This document shows, piece after piece, positions 8,740 to 17,676 of a stretch of 64,000 nt of DNA. Location: contig CAXYYJ010000015.1 in NCBI GenBank assembly GCA_964293475.1, positions 1-64,000 of the forward strand, given 5' to 3'. Position numbers and translations under genes: made by a program. How positions within the stretch are numbered: the first letter of the stretch is position 1; each line of letters starts with the position of its first letter. The notes under the pieces were generated by a model. That model searched no databases. It saw only the letters and a list, made by a program, of their open reading frames with translations, and was not told where the DNA came from. This DNA is from UBA12170 sp964293475 (lineage in GTDB: Bacteria; Bacteroidota; Bacteroidia; Bacteroidales; UBA12170).

Positions 8740-9735
8740 TTAATTAATTTGTTTATATTGTGTTTTTGGACTTGTTGGATAAAAAAACAATAATCCTATC
8801 CAAAAAACAATATCTTGAACAAAACGGAATAAGAGATTTTCTAAAAAAAACAGAATTTCGTTATTGGCCTGAACAGAAACTTTTTTTGTAGTTTTAGAAA
8901 CTCTAAATATAATCGCCAATAAATAAATGAAATAAAATATGATAGAATAATAAAAATTAATAACCATAACAGAAGCAGATAAAAGGAGAAATATTGCTGT
9001 ATATTGCCTCCTTAACGTATGCAATGTCTTTTTTATGTTAAAGAAATGGTCACGTGCTGCCATGCTTGTATAAAACAGATGACCTGAAAAAAGCATTTTC
9101 CACATTCTGTTAGAGTTTCTGTAGTCAATAGTATGATGCAAAGCAATAATATGAGGGATTCTCACTAATAAAATACCTTTATTAGCTAATCTTGCAGAAA
9201 GATCAATATCTTGATTTCTTTTATATTTAGTTTTCATTCCTCCTACTGATTCCCAATACTTCCTTCTAATCAAAAAAATACCCCCATTAAAAGATACAAT
9301 TTGCTCCTTTTTGGGCAATGAAGTATCGTATGTATTAGAAACAACACCTTTTTTAATCCAATTTGAATCATATAACACATCATCCAAGTGCCCCGATACC
9401 CTATCGTATTTTAATTCTTTGTTGTCATCCAAGACTTTTGTCAAAAAGATGCTTTCTATCTCCATATCCCCATCTATAAAAAACAAAATATCACCTATCG
9501 ATTCTTCTGCACCAATATTCCGAGCTATTGCGGCATTATATTCACCGGTAATTTGATAAACTTTAATACCTGTGTAACTTTTTGCTATCAAAATACTTCT
9601 ATCAGTAGATTTAGAATCAACATAAATTATTTCATAGAAGAGTAAACTATTTTGTTTAATTGCTTTAAAAATACTCGAAAAGCAAATGTCCAACTTAAAT
9701 CCTTCATTTCTGCCTATAACTATGAATGAAATCAT
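8740..9735 (-). CDS. family 2 glycosyltransferase with C-terminal membrane segments
   Basis: 331 aa. GT-A fold glycosyltransferase: SFIVIGRNEG at the N-terminus, IYVDSKSTDRS (about 38-48), the DxD-type FFIDGDME (about 84-91) and RNQDIDLSARL in the acceptor region. Two or three hydrophobic stretches after residue 240 (AIFLLLSASVMVINF, IIFYFIYLLAIIF, FWIGLLFFY) should anchor the enzyme in the inner membrane. It probably elongates the lipid-linked oligosaccharide. It abuts the deacetylase-like gene at 9737. Confidence 0.85.
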   Translation of the reverse strand: MISFIVIGRNEGFKLDICFSSIFKAIKQNSLLFYEIIYVDSKSTDRSILIAKSYTGIKVYQITGEYNAAIARNIGAEESIGDILFFIDGDMEIESIFLTKVLDDNKELKYDRVSGHLDDVLYDSNWIKKGVVSNTYDTSLPKKEQIVSFNGGIFLIRRKYWESVGGMKTKYKRNQDIDLSARLANKGILLVRIPHIIALHHTIDYRNSNRMWKMLFSGHLFYTSMAARDHFFNIKKTLHTLRRQYTAIFLLLSASVMVINFYYSIIFYFIYLLAIIFRVSKTTKKVSVQANNEILFFLENLLFRFVQDIVFWIGLLFFYPTSPKTQYKQIN

Positions 9736-9736
9736 A

Positions 9737-10585
9737 CTAATCTCTTTCTAATTTTAATAAACCTTCTGCAAAAAAATTGGCGGTATTAACATCTAAATCT
9801 GTTTCGCGATATAAATATTCTATAAACTCTAGAAATCCATGATATATATTTGGACAACTATAGAGAACCCACGGGTGTATGCCAATGCATCGAATTTCTC
9901 CATAATTAACAGTCTCTATCATATTTTTAAAATAATGAAAACATTCGGTGGCTGTAAAGCCCTTGTTATATAAACCCCAATCATCCCCCAGGGTATAAAG
10001 CCTAATAAGTTTGTTCTTACGCAGTTTTAAAAGAGATGCAACTATATTTTTACTTGACACAGATTGACTGACAACATCGTAATTATATCCATTTTTTAAT
10101 GTATTCTTTAATGATTGAAAGCTCCACATTCCATTTGGAGCGTGGAAACCTAGAATTTTTACAATACCTGTCGTGGCAACATTATATTCCAAAAAATCAT
10201 TCTTTACGTAATCACTTGAAGCGAGAAATGGTGGAGTATGATTATAAGTGTGAGATGCAATTTCATGGCCATTATGTAATATCTGGGCAATTGAATTTGG
10301 ATAATATTTAAAAATCTTTCCAACTGTAAACCATGTAGTTTTTAATTTATATTTATTCAACTGAACTAAAATTTCCATTATCTGTTCATCACTGATTTTA
10401 GCTGCACTATTGCCAAACTCTCTTTCATAATCAAAGTACAGAACTATTCTTTTCCGAGTCGCATCATTCTTTCTATTAAAATTAGTTTGAGATACAAGGA
10501 ACTTGCTGACAAAAAAATAGTATACCTTAATAAAAGCTCTATTTTTTAATCTAGTGATTTTTGATTTAACAAATCGATTTTTCAT
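9737..10585 (-). CDS. polysaccharide deacetylase family protein
   Basis: 282 aa. NodB-homology protein: IVLYFDYERE (about 47-56) in place of the usual FDDG motif, FTVGKIFKYYP and then GHEIASHTYNHTPP (about 110-123), whose HxxxH is the zinc site of CE4 enzymes. A later GFHAPNGMWS block and GIHPWVLY fit the remaining motifs. It should remove an acetyl group from an N-acetylated sugar of the glycan. No signal peptide is visible, so cytoplasmic or membrane-peripheral action on a precursor is possible. It overlaps the FemAB-like gene by 4 bases. Confidence 0.8.
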   Translation of the reverse strand: MKNRFVKSKITRLKNRAFIKVYYFFVSKFLVSQTNFNRKNDATRKRIVLYFDYEREFGNSAAKISDEQIMEILVQLNKYKLKTTWFTVGKIFKYYPNSIAQILHNGHEIASHTYNHTPPFLASSDYVKNDFLEYNVATTGIVKILGFHAPNGMWSFQSLKNTLKNGYNYDVVSQSVSSKNIVASLLKLRKNKLIRLYTLGDDWGLYNKGFTATECFHYFKNMIETVNYGEIRCIGIHPWVLYSCPNIYHGFLEFIEYLYRETDLDVNTANFFAEGLLKLERD

Positions 10586-11640
10586 ACTTTTAAGCCAAAT
10601 TTTTCAAACAAGTAACCTGTAAGACGGTTAATTTTTTTTCCATAAATTGACATATATTGAATATGATCCCCCCCAAAACCATGCTTAAACCTCCACATGT
10701 CAAAACTAGGGTGTTCTTCTATGGGAATTGGCCCAGGGCAAAATGCCATATCGTAGACTTTCAAACCTTTTGCTTTTAGATAATTAATCATAACCCATTG
10801 CATATAATGGCCAGGAGAAGGGCAGCCATTTAATTTTTTGTAATCTGGATTTAATGCACCATGGTAGTATGAAGATATCTCAGTTGTCGTAGCAATAGCA
10901 ACATTTATTATCGTTCCCTGATATAAAAGAAAAAAAAGGGCTGCTCCTTTATCAAATAACGCTTCAGTTTCCAAAAAAAATCTTTCCTTAGAAAGAGTTG
11001 AAAACTCTTTCCTTTTACCTAATCCACTATAATACTTGTAAAAAATTTCTAACTTTTCGATATTGTATTTTTCAGTTATTTCAACTTCAATACCTGCTTT
11101 TATAGCTTGTTTAATATTTCTTTTGGTTTGTGAGTTTAAATTTTTAAATAGTTGTTCCTCTGATAAATTCAAATTTATCCAATATGTATGCCTTCCATTT
11201 GCTATTTCTCTAAACCCTTTAATTGAAAGATATTCTCTAATTATTTCCAAATATTCTGCTTTTGCTGAATAATTTATAATTGGCAACCAAGGAGATATTC
11301 TAATATAGGATACTTTCTTAGTTCTCGAAAATTCAATAAAATGTTCTATGATAATAGTTAACAACTCGATATTAAAATCCTGGGTTAAAACAATTCCAGA
11401 AATAATATCAGATGTGCTTATTATATTTAAATATGATCTTTTTATCGAACAGTGAAAGCCTGCAATATCAACACCTTGTTTCGTAAATACAAAAGTATAA
11501 ATATCTCTACCTAAATACTTCTTAATATACTCATATTTAATTGATTGCATATAATTAGGATAATGAGAATTGCTTAAAAGCTTATTCCATCGTTGAGAAT
11601 CATCAATTAATGAGATAGTAATTTCGCTTTTTAAACTCAT
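10582..11640 (-). CDS. FemAB/GNAT-type aminoacyl- or acyl-transferase
   Basis: 352 aa. HTYWINLNLSEEQLFKNL followed by NSQTKRNIKQAIKAGIEV (about 148-183), and the C-terminal SPGHYMQWVMINYLKAKG and YDMAFCPGP, are the double-GNAT pattern of FemAB/FemX-like proteins. The founding members transfer amino acids from tRNA to lipid II. Homologues in capsule loci are believed to attach amino acids or acyl groups to polysaccharide. The neighbouring ATP-grasp and asparagine-synthase-like genes make an amino-acid-decorated glycan plausible. It overlaps both neighbours by 4 bases. Confidence 0.75.
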   Translation of the reverse strand: MSLKSEITISLIDDSQRWNKLLSNSHYPNYMQSIKYEYIKKYLGRDIYTFVFTKQGVDIAGFHCSIKRSYLNIISTSDIISGIVLTQDFNIELLTIIIEHFIEFSRTKKVSYIRISPWLPIINYSAKAEYLEIIREYLSIKGFREIANGRHTYWINLNLSEEQLFKNLNSQTKRNIKQAIKAGIEVEITEKYNIEKLEIFYKYYSGLGKRKEFSTLSKERFFLETEALFDKGAALFFLLYQGTIINVAIATTTEISSYYHGALNPDYKKLNGCPSPGHYMQWVMINYLKAKGLKVYDMAFCPGPIPIEEHPSFDMWRFKHGFGGDHIQYMSIYGKKINRLTGYLFEKFGLKV

Positions 11641-12284
11641 TTAAGCAGTGTTTTAAAAGGGTTTCTTAAAAACGATTTAAAGTTTCGCCATACATTGAAA
11701 ACTGGCCATTGTATCAATAAATCAGTTTGTAAATATTTGTAGCCCAAACCTAAATACACATCCTTTCCCTTTAAGTTACTAGTTAGAGGTTGCGTATATA
11801 TTTTTAAAGCCCCTTGCTTTACACAGAAATTGATTCTTTCTTGCTCCATCCTATAGCTTAAACCTCGGTGCCGATATTTAGGCACAACGAAAATGTCTTT
11901 TACCATAAAATCACCTTTTTTCATAAATACCCCAAATTCTTCAAAATAATCAATGCTTCTATTAACAACCCAGCTTAAATATGCTATTTCTTCTGTCCTA
12001 GTATCAATTGCCGCCAAGCCAACAAATTTATCGGAATTAATTCGTGATGGTACTTTTTTCGAAAAGGACTTTTTCCCTCTGTAACTGTGGTATTTCTCAA
12101 GCAAGTCTAAATCATTATCAGATATTGTTCGAATCTTAAAATATTCATCTATAGGTTTTAGGCTAGAAATATATTGTGGATCATGAAGAACAAAAGTGTC
12201 AATTTTATGCCACCTAGGCATTAGACTTCCAACGAAATAACGAAAATCATCAGGTAAGATTTTTCTTAAAGTATTTTTAAACAT
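11637..12284 (-). CDS. GNAT-family N-acetyltransferase-like protein
   Basis: 215 aa. The segment FMVKDIFVVPKYRHRGLSYRM (split here: FMVKDIFVVP then KYRHRGLSYRM, about 125-146) matches GNAT motif A, with the Q/RxxGxG/A-type acetyl-CoA pyrophosphate loop reduced to RHRGLS. The end is hydrophobic and basic. The probable role is acylation of an amino group on a sugar or amino acid in the polysaccharide pathway. It overlaps the polymerase gene by 8 bases and the FemAB-like gene by 4. Confidence 0.65.
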   Translation of the reverse strand: MFKNTLRKILPDDFRYFVGSLMPRWHKIDTFVLHDPQYISSLKPIDEYFKIRTISDNDLDLLEKYHSYRGKKSFSKKVPSRINSDKFVGLAAIDTRTEEIAYLSWVVNRSIDYFEEFGVFMKKGDFMVKDIFVVPKYRHRGLSYRMEQERINFCVKQGALKIYTQPLTSNLKGKDVYLGLGYKYLQTDLLIQWPVFNVWRNFKSFLRNPFKTLLK

Positions 12285-13695
12285 TTTTTTTATAAATTTT
12301 TGTTATTGAGACTTTTGAATAGCTAGCATTAAAATGATTGAAAATAAGTCCAATCAAAAATGCAATATCTACTGGCATATAAAATGACACCATACTCCGA
12401 CTGGTAGAATGAATCGCCATTATAATAATTAATGCTAAAGAAAATACAATATAACCTCGCCCTGGTTGATTCATTTCCTTCATAAAAAAGAAAACAGTTA
12501 AAGCTATTACTGTTAGCCAAATAATTAATAATGAAAAGTATCCTCCAAATAACAAAAGACTATGATTCCCCACATGCTCATCAAAAGAAGTAGCTGTAAT
12601 TTTACTATATCCAAATCCTAAGATTGGGCTTTGACTATAAATTTCCATAACTGCCGGTATCCGTGTTGTCAATCTAGGGCCACCCGCATCCATATTCCCT
12701 TCGCCGATTTCATCAATAGTTTCCAATCTTGCAAATGCTAAATCAAGATTTCTCTTATAGGAAGAAGGTAATATAATTAATCCAATAATTATAAATAAAC
12801 TCACAATCATAATAGATCGCGAGGACAGCCGTGCTTGGAAAAAGGTGAAGAAGAGAAAACCCATAATTAATATAGTGCTAGATATCATCCATCCACGTGT
12901 AGCACTACTCAGAATAACTACCCATGATAACAATATAATAAACCACAAATAATAATCTTTAAATACTTTTTGATTCTTATTAATCACATAATATAAACCA
13001 ATAATCATAACATAAAGATGAATAGTTATACCTCCAACAAATCTTATAAGTTCATCACCTACAGCCACTCCTATAATATCTTTCCCGAAAAATAAAACAT
13101 TCATAAATGCACCTTTTGTGATAATTTCGATAAAAGTACCGGCTGCATGAATAATTGAAAAAGAAAAAATGATTTTATTAAAATAATCGAGGTCTTTGTG
13201 TGAAAATAATTTAGGGATTACCGCAAAAAGAAGAAAAGCTGGCAAAACTTTAAATAACTTAAAAATAGCAACAAGATCATAGTCCCAATAAAAGCCCCAA
13301 AACACAAAAAAGATGATAAAATATAAAATTGGGGGGTAAAATTTTTTAAAAATGTCAACTTTCAGTGCGACTTTACCAAAAAACATATACTTAATAAAGA
13401 TTACAATTGCGAAGATTGTTACATATGATAAGCCAACATTAGATGAAAGTTTAAAATACCATTCATAGGGAACATAGTAAAACAACCCCCACGGGTTCAT
13501 TAGCATTATAAAAAAAACAACATTCCAAAAAATGTAATTTTTTGATCTTAAATACATTACGACAATAAGCGTATAATATAAAAAATTTCCTAAACTGCTA
13601 GATATTCCGTTAACTACAAATGCGCCGAAAAGTAAAATAAATAAAAGTGATGTTATTTGTTTGAATAAAGATTGTTCCGTGTATTTATATTCCAT
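12277..13695 (-). CDS. Wzy-type O-antigen polymerase/ligase
   Basis: 472 aa, with about eleven hydrophobic helices. The conserved O-antigen ligase/polymerase (Wzy_C) region is visible: SSATRGWMISSTILIMG (about 253-269), then a periplasmic loop with RLTTRIPAVMEIYSQSPILG and the HVGNHSLLLFGGYF motif (about 373-386). It would polymerise undecaprenyl-linked repeat units in the periplasm or ligate the finished chain. With the Wzx flippase at 14838-16277 it makes a Wzx/Wzy-dependent pathway likely. A Bacteroidota-type promoter lies about 155 bases upstream at 13851-13878. Confidence 0.85.
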   Translation of the reverse strand: MEYKYTEQSLFKQITSLLFILLFGAFVVNGISSSLGNFLYYTLIVVMYLRSKNYIFWNVVFFIMLMNPWGLFYYVPYEWYFKLSSNVGLSYVTIFAIVIFIKYMFFGKVALKVDIFKKFYPPILYFIIFFVFWGFYWDYDLVAIFKLFKVLPAFLLFAVIPKLFSHKDLDYFNKIIFSFSIIHAAGTFIEIITKGAFMNVLFFGKDIIGVAVGDELIRFVGGITIHLYVMIIGLYYVINKNQKVFKDYYLWFIILLSWVVILSSATRGWMISSTILIMGFLFFTFFQARLSSRSIMIVSLFIIIGLIILPSSYKRNLDLAFARLETIDEIGEGNMDAGGPRLTTRIPAVMEIYSQSPILGFGYSKITATSFDEHVGNHSLLLFGGYFSLLIIWLTVIALTVFFFMKEMNQPGRGYIVFSLALIIIMAIHSTSRSMVSFYMPVDIAFLIGLIFNHFNASYSKVSITKIYKKNV

Positions 13696-13850
13696 ATTGA
13701 TTCATTTATTATTAATATGCTGTATTATTCGAATCATTTACTACTATATTAACCATTTAACGCCTTATTCTTTTTATTATTGAGAATATAGAACAACGCC
13801 TTTATCATTGTATAGAAATATATTATATATATAAATCACACATCTTGAAA

Positions 13851-13878
13851 CAAATTTATTGAATTTTAGGAAAAACAA
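13851..13878 (-). promoter_or_regulatory. Bacteroidota-type promoter upstream of wzy
   Basis: On the minus strand TTG (13878-13876), 17 nt, then TAAATTTG (13858-13851), a full match to TTG-N17..23-TAnnTTTG. It lies in the 205-bp AT-rich gap between the GT2 gene and wzy, and would drive wzy and the genes after it. Confidence 0.5.
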
Positions 13879-13900
13879 GATCAATTTGCATATTAGCTAA

Positions 13901-14833
13901 TTAATTCAAATAAGGGTTTCTGCCAGTATTTTTATTCCTTTTAAACATCCAGCGAATCCCCCAAAAATAACCTCTAAATAAGGCTATTGATTGACTACGT
14001 AATTCTTTTCCCCCGAAAAAAATATGATAAATCAATTTGATAATATTTCGTGTAACACTGATAATAAAATATTGAAGTTTTAAATTTCTAAACTGAAAAA
14101 CAAATTGACCTTGACCCCTCCAATAATATACGCTTAACGCTTTTGGATTACCTTTCCCAGTCGTCATACTTTCCTTATGCCATAATTTAGCGTTTGGGGT
14201 GAATATCAATTTATATCCTTTTCGCCTAGCTCTTTGAGCGTAATCACCCTGTTCTGCATATAAAAAAAAGTATTCAGAATATAATCCTATATCATTGATG
14301 ATTTTATTTGGGATAAGCCAAAAAACATCATCTAAAGAATCTCTGACTATGTCCTTATCAAACTGTCCTATATCATGTTCATTTCTGCCGGGATAAATCG
14401 TAGTCATATATTTCTGGTTTTTAAATACAACACCTGTGTGCTGTAATATGTTCGGATGGCTATGATAATATACTTTGCCAGTTACAATTGCTTCATTGTT
14501 GTTCTTTAGCGCACAATCAACTAAGTAGCCCACCGCTCCTTTATCAATAATAGTGTCATTATTCATTATCAAAAAATAATCGGAGTTATTTTTTAATGCC
14601 GTTTCTAATCCAAAGTTTACACCGCCTACATAACCACAATTAGTATCAATACGCAATAGTTTTACTTTTGCATTATTCCTATATGTATTCATCAAAATAT
14701 TATAATCATCAAACTTTGAGCCATTATCAATTAAATAGATTACATAATTCTGATATAAAGAATCAAGTAAAGAGTTTACACATGGGATAGTTTCAGATGA
14801 AAGATTATAATTGATAGTAATAATGGCTACCAT
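13901..14833 (-). CDS. family 2 glycosyltransferase (rhamnosyltransferase-like)
   Basis: 310 aa. VAIITINYNLSSETIPCV at the N-terminus, LRIDTNCGYVGGVNFGL (about 75-91), the DxD-type LIMNNDTIID (about 107-116) and FLYAEQGDYAQRARRKGY (about 195-212) are the pattern of GT2 enzymes of the WbbL/RfbN type. These typically transfer a deoxysugar to the growing O-unit. It follows the flippase with a 4-base gap and is followed by a promoter-containing gap, so it may end one transcription unit. Confidence 0.85.
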   Translation of the reverse strand: MVAIITINYNLSSETIPCVNSLLDSLYQNYVIYLIDNGSKFDDYNILMNTYRNNAKVKLLRIDTNCGYVGGVNFGLETALKNNSDYFLIMNNDTIIDKGAVGYLVDCALKNNNEAIVTGKVYYHSHPNILQHTGVVFKNQKYMTTIYPGRNEHDIGQFDKDIVRDSLDDVFWLIPNKIINDIGLYSEYFFLYAEQGDYAQRARRKGYKLIFTPNAKLWHKESMTTGKGNPKALSVYYWRGQGQFVFQFRNLKLQYFIISVTRNIIKLIYHIFFGGKELRSQSIALFRGYFWGIRWMFKRNKNTGRNPYLN

Positions 14834-14837
14834 TTTT

Positions 14838-16277
14838 CTATTTTTTTAATAAATTCTTGAAAATAATAACTGTGGAAATTACAAGCTCTTTGTTAATTAA
14901 ATACTCAATTAGTAAATAGGAGGATATTGTAACTAAAAAGCCAGACATTAACAATAATAAATTATTATGAAAAAAGCTGCTTATGTATATTGCTAATAGA
15001 GCTGAAAAAATACCACCAACTAATATCTTGTATATATCCTTGACTTGATTTAGTACTCCATACCCTGTGTATTTATTATTAAACCAACCATTTATAAAGA
15101 AGAAAATAATAGAAATTAGAACTTCTCCGAAAAGCATATAGATAATACCAAGCTTAAGTGTAATTAAAATATTTATAAGACGCATAGCATTTCTACCTAA
15201 TTCAAAATAGAAACTTATACTCCCCTTTCCTAGGGCTATAATAGATTGTGCGTTTATTTGATTCATTGGATAAAGTAATCCAGCTAAGCAAATAATTTGA
15301 AAATAAGGAATCATGGTAGCCCATTTTTCTGTAAGTAATATAATAATTAATGGTTCAGCCACAACTATTAGAAAAATTATCAGAGGAATTATAAAAAACA
15401 TGGAGTGTTTGATAAACCGTTGCATTGCCCTTTGCAATTTTTCTTTATCATCTTGTAAACTTGCATAAACGGGAAAGGCTACACTTCCAATAGCCTGGGC
15501 AATTTGATTAGTTGACAATTGCGCTAATTGTTTTGCTTTAGTGTAAAAGCCAAGTTGAGCAACTGGAAAAAACTTGCCAATAGCGAGTAGATAAATATTG
15601 TCAAAAAAAGTCCTGACAATATTTGAAAACAACATCCATGAGCCAAATGAAAACATTTCCGTAAAAGATTTTTTTGAAAAGCGAAGCCTTGGTCTATAAT
15701 CAGAATTATACCATAAACCGATTCCTATAAAAAAACGACTAGCTAAACTTTGAATAACTAAGGCCCAAACCCCCATACCAAAAAAGGCTGCTCCAATCCC
15801 AAAAGCACCAGATAATAATGATGAAAACAAAGTAACCTTTGTTAACTTTTTAAAACTTACATTTCGAATAATTTGTGCCCTCTGAATAATATTAAACGCA
15901 TTGATAATAATTACAAGGCCTAATACTCTTGTAAGTTCTATTAATTGTGGCTGATTATAAAATTTTGATATTACGGGGGCAAGAATAAACAAAATGCAGA
16001 AAAGGATTAAACTAATTATTAAGTTTGTATAAAAAACAGTATCAGCATCTGCATCATTTATTTGCTTTTTTTGTATATAGGCCATGGCAAAACCACTTTC
16101 TACAAATACTTCAGAGATTACTAAAAATATGGTAATCATGCCTATTAAACCAAAATCATCTGGAGTAAGTAATCGAGCCATTACAATACCCAAAATAAAC
16201 TTTACGCCTGTAACACTAACCTTCTCAGTGAATGCCCAGATTACCCCTGAAACTGATTTTTGTTTTAAACTACTCAA
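14838..16277 (-). CDS. Wzx-type polysaccharide flippase (MOP superfamily)
   Basis: 479 aa, with about twelve to fourteen hydrophobic helices. The N-terminal region VSGVIWAFTEKVSVTGVKFI and MARLLTPDDFGLIGMITIFL is diagnostic of the polysaccharide-transport branch of the MOP superfamily. It flips undecaprenyl-pyrophosphate-linked repeat units across the inner membrane. It overlaps the upstream acyltransferase by 8 bases. Confidence 0.9.
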   Translation of the reverse strand: MSSLKQKSVSGVIWAFTEKVSVTGVKFILGIVMARLLTPDDFGLIGMITIFLVISEVFVESGFAMAYIQKKQINDADADTVFYTNLIISLILFCILFILAPVISKFYNQPQLIELTRVLGLVIIINAFNIIQRAQIIRNVSFKKLTKVTLFSSLLSGAFGIGAAFFGMGVWALVIQSLASRFFIGIGLWYNSDYRPRLRFSKKSFTEMFSFGSWMLFSNIVRTFFDNIYLLAIGKFFPVAQLGFYTKAKQLAQLSTNQIAQAIGSVAFPVYASLQDDKEKLQRAMQRFIKHSMFFIIPLIIFLIVVAEPLIIILLTEKWATMIPYFQIICLAGLLYPMNQINAQSIIALGKGSISFYFELGRNAMRLINILITLKLGIIYMLFGEVLISIIFFFINGWFNNKYTGYGVLNQVKDIYKILVGGIFSALLAIYISSFFHNNLLLLMSGFLVTISSYLLIEYLINKELVISTVIIFKNLLKK

Positions 16278-16851
16278 TTTCTATTTTTTTTATAAATTTT
16301 GCAGGAACTCCACCTACCATTGTACTGTTTTCTATATTCTTTATAACTACTGATCCTGCAGCTACTCTAGAATATTTTCCAATAGTAACATTTTGACTAA
16401 TAATCACACCTGAATAACAAATGACTGAATCTTCAATTTCTACTGAATTAATTATATCTATCTCGTCTTTTCGATCATGCGACCAGTTTCCTGTATGTGT
16501 CCATATCTGACAGTTTGCACCAAATGCACAATTCGATCCTATATTAATTGTTGAAGTCAAATCTAAAATCATGTTATGACCCAAATGTGTATTGTTGCCT
16601 ATTGTAAGCTTTCTAATATCACTCTTAATCTTTAATCTATGTAAAATTAAACCTCTGTCAATATCAGATCTTTCACCAATAACTGCACCATAATGCAATA
16701 ATATGTCTACTAAAAATATTTTTGGAATATTTTCTATTGCAAAGGACAAACCTTCTCCTCCTTGAGTATTATATAAAATAACACATTTTAAACGATAATA
16801 AGAATAGAAAATGAAATTGATAATTTTCTTAATTTTCCTTTTATAGCTCAT
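16270..16851 (-). CDS. left-handed beta-helix acyltransferase (serine-acetyltransferase-like)
   Basis: 193 aa. Hexapeptide repeats from residue about 75 onward (IGNNTHLGHNMILD, IGSNCAFGANCQIWTHTG, ITIGKYSRVAAGSVVIKN, VGGVPAKFI) form a left-handed beta-helix O- or N-acyltransferase using acetyl-CoA or a similar donor. The first 40 residues are basic and hydrophobic and may associate with the membrane. Substrate is probably a sugar of the O-unit. Confidence 0.85.
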   Translation of the reverse strand: MSYKRKIKKIINFIFYSYYRLKCVILYNTQGGEGLSFAIENIPKIFLVDILLHYGAVIGERSDIDRGLILHRLKIKSDIRKLTIGNNTHLGHNMILDLTSTINIGSNCAFGANCQIWTHTGNWSHDRKDEIDIINSVEIEDSVICYSGVIISQNVTIGKYSRVAAGSVVIKNIENSTMVGGVPAKFIKKIEIE

Positions 16852-16881
16852 TATTTCTATATTGTTAATATTATCTACTTA

Positions 16882-17664
16882 TTATAACTTATTTACGATT
16901 CTTTTTGATTCTTGAATCAATCTTGTACCTATTAAAATAATTTCAACAGTTGGTTTTCTACTTCTTAAAAAAAATTTAAAAATCGATAGCCAAGGTGTTA
17001 ATATGTAATTAATTAAAAAATTATTATTTGATCGAAGTATAGTCCAATAAAGATTTTCTGCCCAATAATTTCTCGTAAATTTATACTCAAATTGAAATTT
17101 ACTTTGTTTTGACAATATCGCTTCAATCTCAGAAAAAAGTGGTATCCCCATTTCTAAGTGCTCAATGGTCCATTTATTCTTTTCTAATCCATTCTTTTCT
17201 AATGCAGATAAAAAATTATGACATAATTTTTCAGCAAATATTCCTTCCGGAAAATTTAAGAAAACACCTTTCTTAGAAATTCTTATCATCTCTAGAATAA
17301 AGAACTCTCTTTGGTCTTTTGGAATATGTTCCAAAGTATGAATAGAAATAGCATAATCAAATGAATTATCATCATAACTAATCCTTGATCCTGTCCCAAC
17401 TACTGCATTTTTGAAACTTTGGCTGGCAATTTCGATTGACCTTTCATCAAGGTCATAAATAGTAACATCAGTTCTATTCAACCTTAATTCGAGTCGACCT
17501 GTACCTCCCCCCACATCGATTATGTTCAATTTTTTTTGGGGGTCTATTTCATTAAAAAATCTTTTGATTGGACGCATCCTAAGCCAGGTTTCATTATCAA
17601 ATAAAAAAGCTGAAACCTTTGGCAGGAATCTTAATTCAAAAATATACCGTATGAGTTTTTTCAT
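16882..17664 (-). CDS. class I SAM-dependent methyltransferase
   Basis: 260 aa. NIIDVGGGTGRLELRL (about 47-62) is motif I for AdoMet binding, followed by TIYDLDERSIEIA and DYAISIHTLEHIPKD (about 104-118), the motif usual for Methyltransf_11-type enzymes. The C-terminal third has a hydrophobic stretch with LINYILTPWLSIFKFFL, perhaps peripheral to the membrane. It probably methylates a sugar or lipid-linked intermediate; target unknown. Confidence 0.8.
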   Translation of the reverse strand: MKKLIRYIFELRFLPKVSAFLFDNETWLRMRPIKRFFNEIDPQKKLNIIDVGGGTGRLELRLNRTDVTIYDLDERSIEIASQSFKNAVVGTGSRISYDDNSFDYAISIHTLEHIPKDQREFFILEMIRISKKGVFLNFPEGIFAEKLCHNFLSALEKNGLEKNKWTIEHLEMGIPLFSEIEAILSKQSKFQFEYKFTRNYWAENLYWTILRSNNNFLINYILTPWLSIFKFFLRSRKPTVEIILIGTRLIQESKRIVNKL

Positions 17665-17676
17665 AGAATTTCTTTA

